From an uncultured Prevotellaceae bacterium (lineage in GTDB: Bacteria; Bacteroidota; Bacteroidia; Bacteroidales; Bacteroidaceae): DNA of 5,585 nt. The stretch's first letter is position 1. Each line of letters opens with the position of its first letter. The DNA is taken from NCBI GenBank assembly GCA_946644025.1, contig CAMPCG010000203.1:1-5585 (forward strand), in the 5' to 3' direction. Positions 5,316 through 5,585 of this stretch are shown here, piece after piece. Made by a program: the position numbers and the translations under genes. A model generated the notes under the pieces. The model saw nothing but the letters and a program-made list of their open reading frames with translations, searched no databases and was not told where the DNA came from.

Positions 5316-5585
5316 CTGGCAGAGCCGGCAGCCCTCGCACTTGTTCAGTTCGCCTCGGAACCGTCTGTCCACGAGGTAGTGCAGGCGGTCGCGCAGTGGT
5401 GTGAGTGCTATCAGGTCTATTACCTGGTTGATGAAGGCCACCTCGAGCAGCGTGCGGGCCTCTTTCTCGCTGATGCCTCGCTGTCGCATGTAGAAGAGTG
5501 CCTGGTCGTTGAGCTGCCCCACGGTGGAGCCGTGGGCACACTTCACGTCGTCGGCATAGATTTCGAGCATGGGCTGGGTGTACAT
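5313..5585 (-). CDS. sufD: Fe-S cluster assembly protein SufD, C-terminal 90 residues (5' end outside window)
   Basis: SufD is part of the cytoplasmic SufBCD scaffold that builds Fe-S clusters. The visible part is the C-terminal end of the beta-helix core plus the terminal helices: QPMLEIYADDVKCAHGSTVG at about 4-23 is the family signature, and the His in CAHG (residue 18 here) corresponds to the conserved His of E. coli SufD (CSHGAT) at the SufB-SufD interface. FYMRQRGISEKEARTLL (31-47) and the following helices also fit. The Met at 5585 is internal to the family alignment, so the gene continues beyond the window. The protein ends in CEGCRLCQ, three Cys spaced CxxCxxC, absent from E. coli SufD. 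The stop TAA is part of the last unit of the 9-bp array. The methyltransferase gene follows on the same strand. Confidence 0.93.
   Translation of the reverse strand: MYTQPMLEIYADDVKCAHGSTVGQLNDQALFYMRQRGISEKEARTLLEVAFINQVIDLIALTPLRDRLHYLVDRRFRGELNKCEGCRLCQ

Noticed and set aside
4826..5404. 192-codon plus-strand frame containing a Ser-Arg-Leu repeat
   Set aside because: Shadow of the methyltransferase and sufD genes; the peptide repeat is just the 9-bp intergenic array read in frame.

Overview
This window looks like a piece of a Bacteroidota chromosome, most likely Bacteroidales and possibly the Prevotella group; the rank below phylum is inference. Four things point there: the RimP core reads E-V-G-S-A-G-L, NusA and IF2 have the long Bacteroidota forms, promoter-like sites have the TAnnTTTG shape used by this phylum, and start codons lack clear Shine-Dalgarno sequences. 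Five genes are recognisable housekeeping genes on the minus strand. One plus-strand gene encodes a lipoprotein. No RNA gene, insertion sequence, CRISPR array or phage gene was seen.

Layout, left to right. Bases 1-1525 (minus) hold the 5' part of infB (translation initiation factor IF2), cut by the window edge just after the start of the GTPase domain. Bases 1584-2843 (minus) are nusA and 2931-3398 (minus) are rimP. Read on the minus strand this is the conserved rimP-nusA-infB transcription/translation operon. A good Bacteroidota promoter lies at 3459-3490, and a strong hairpin (3416-3446) would sit at the very 5' end of the rimP transcript. The 254-bp gap 3399-3652 is a divergent promoter region. 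Bases 3653-4798 (plus) encode a secreted lipoprotein with a LruC/DUF4842-like domain. Its last ~30 codons run antisense into a SPOUT-family RNA 2'-O-methyltransferase gene (4709-5233, minus). Bases 5313-5585 (minus) are the 3' end of sufD (Fe-S cluster assembly).

Functionally, RimP matures the 30S subunit, NusA controls elongation, pausing and termination, and IF2 places initiator tRNA on the 30S, so one transcript would couple ribosome and transcription functions. The methyltransferase probably follows sufD on a second transcript. The lipoprotein is an unrelated envelope gene between the two blocks.

The most interesting non-coding signal is in the gaps between same-strand genes. Both gaps in the rimP-nusA-infB operon carry the same 12-mer (GCGCAGCCAAAT on the mRNA strand), followed by GTAAA units repeating about every 8 bases, placed 37 and 38 bases before the start codons of infB and nusA. 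The sufD-methyltransferase gap carries seven 9-bp units built around CTAG, and the last unit contains the sufD stop codon. These shared short-period arrays, together with the rimP leader hairpin and the apparent stop-loss tail of the lipoprotein, are the points most worth following up.
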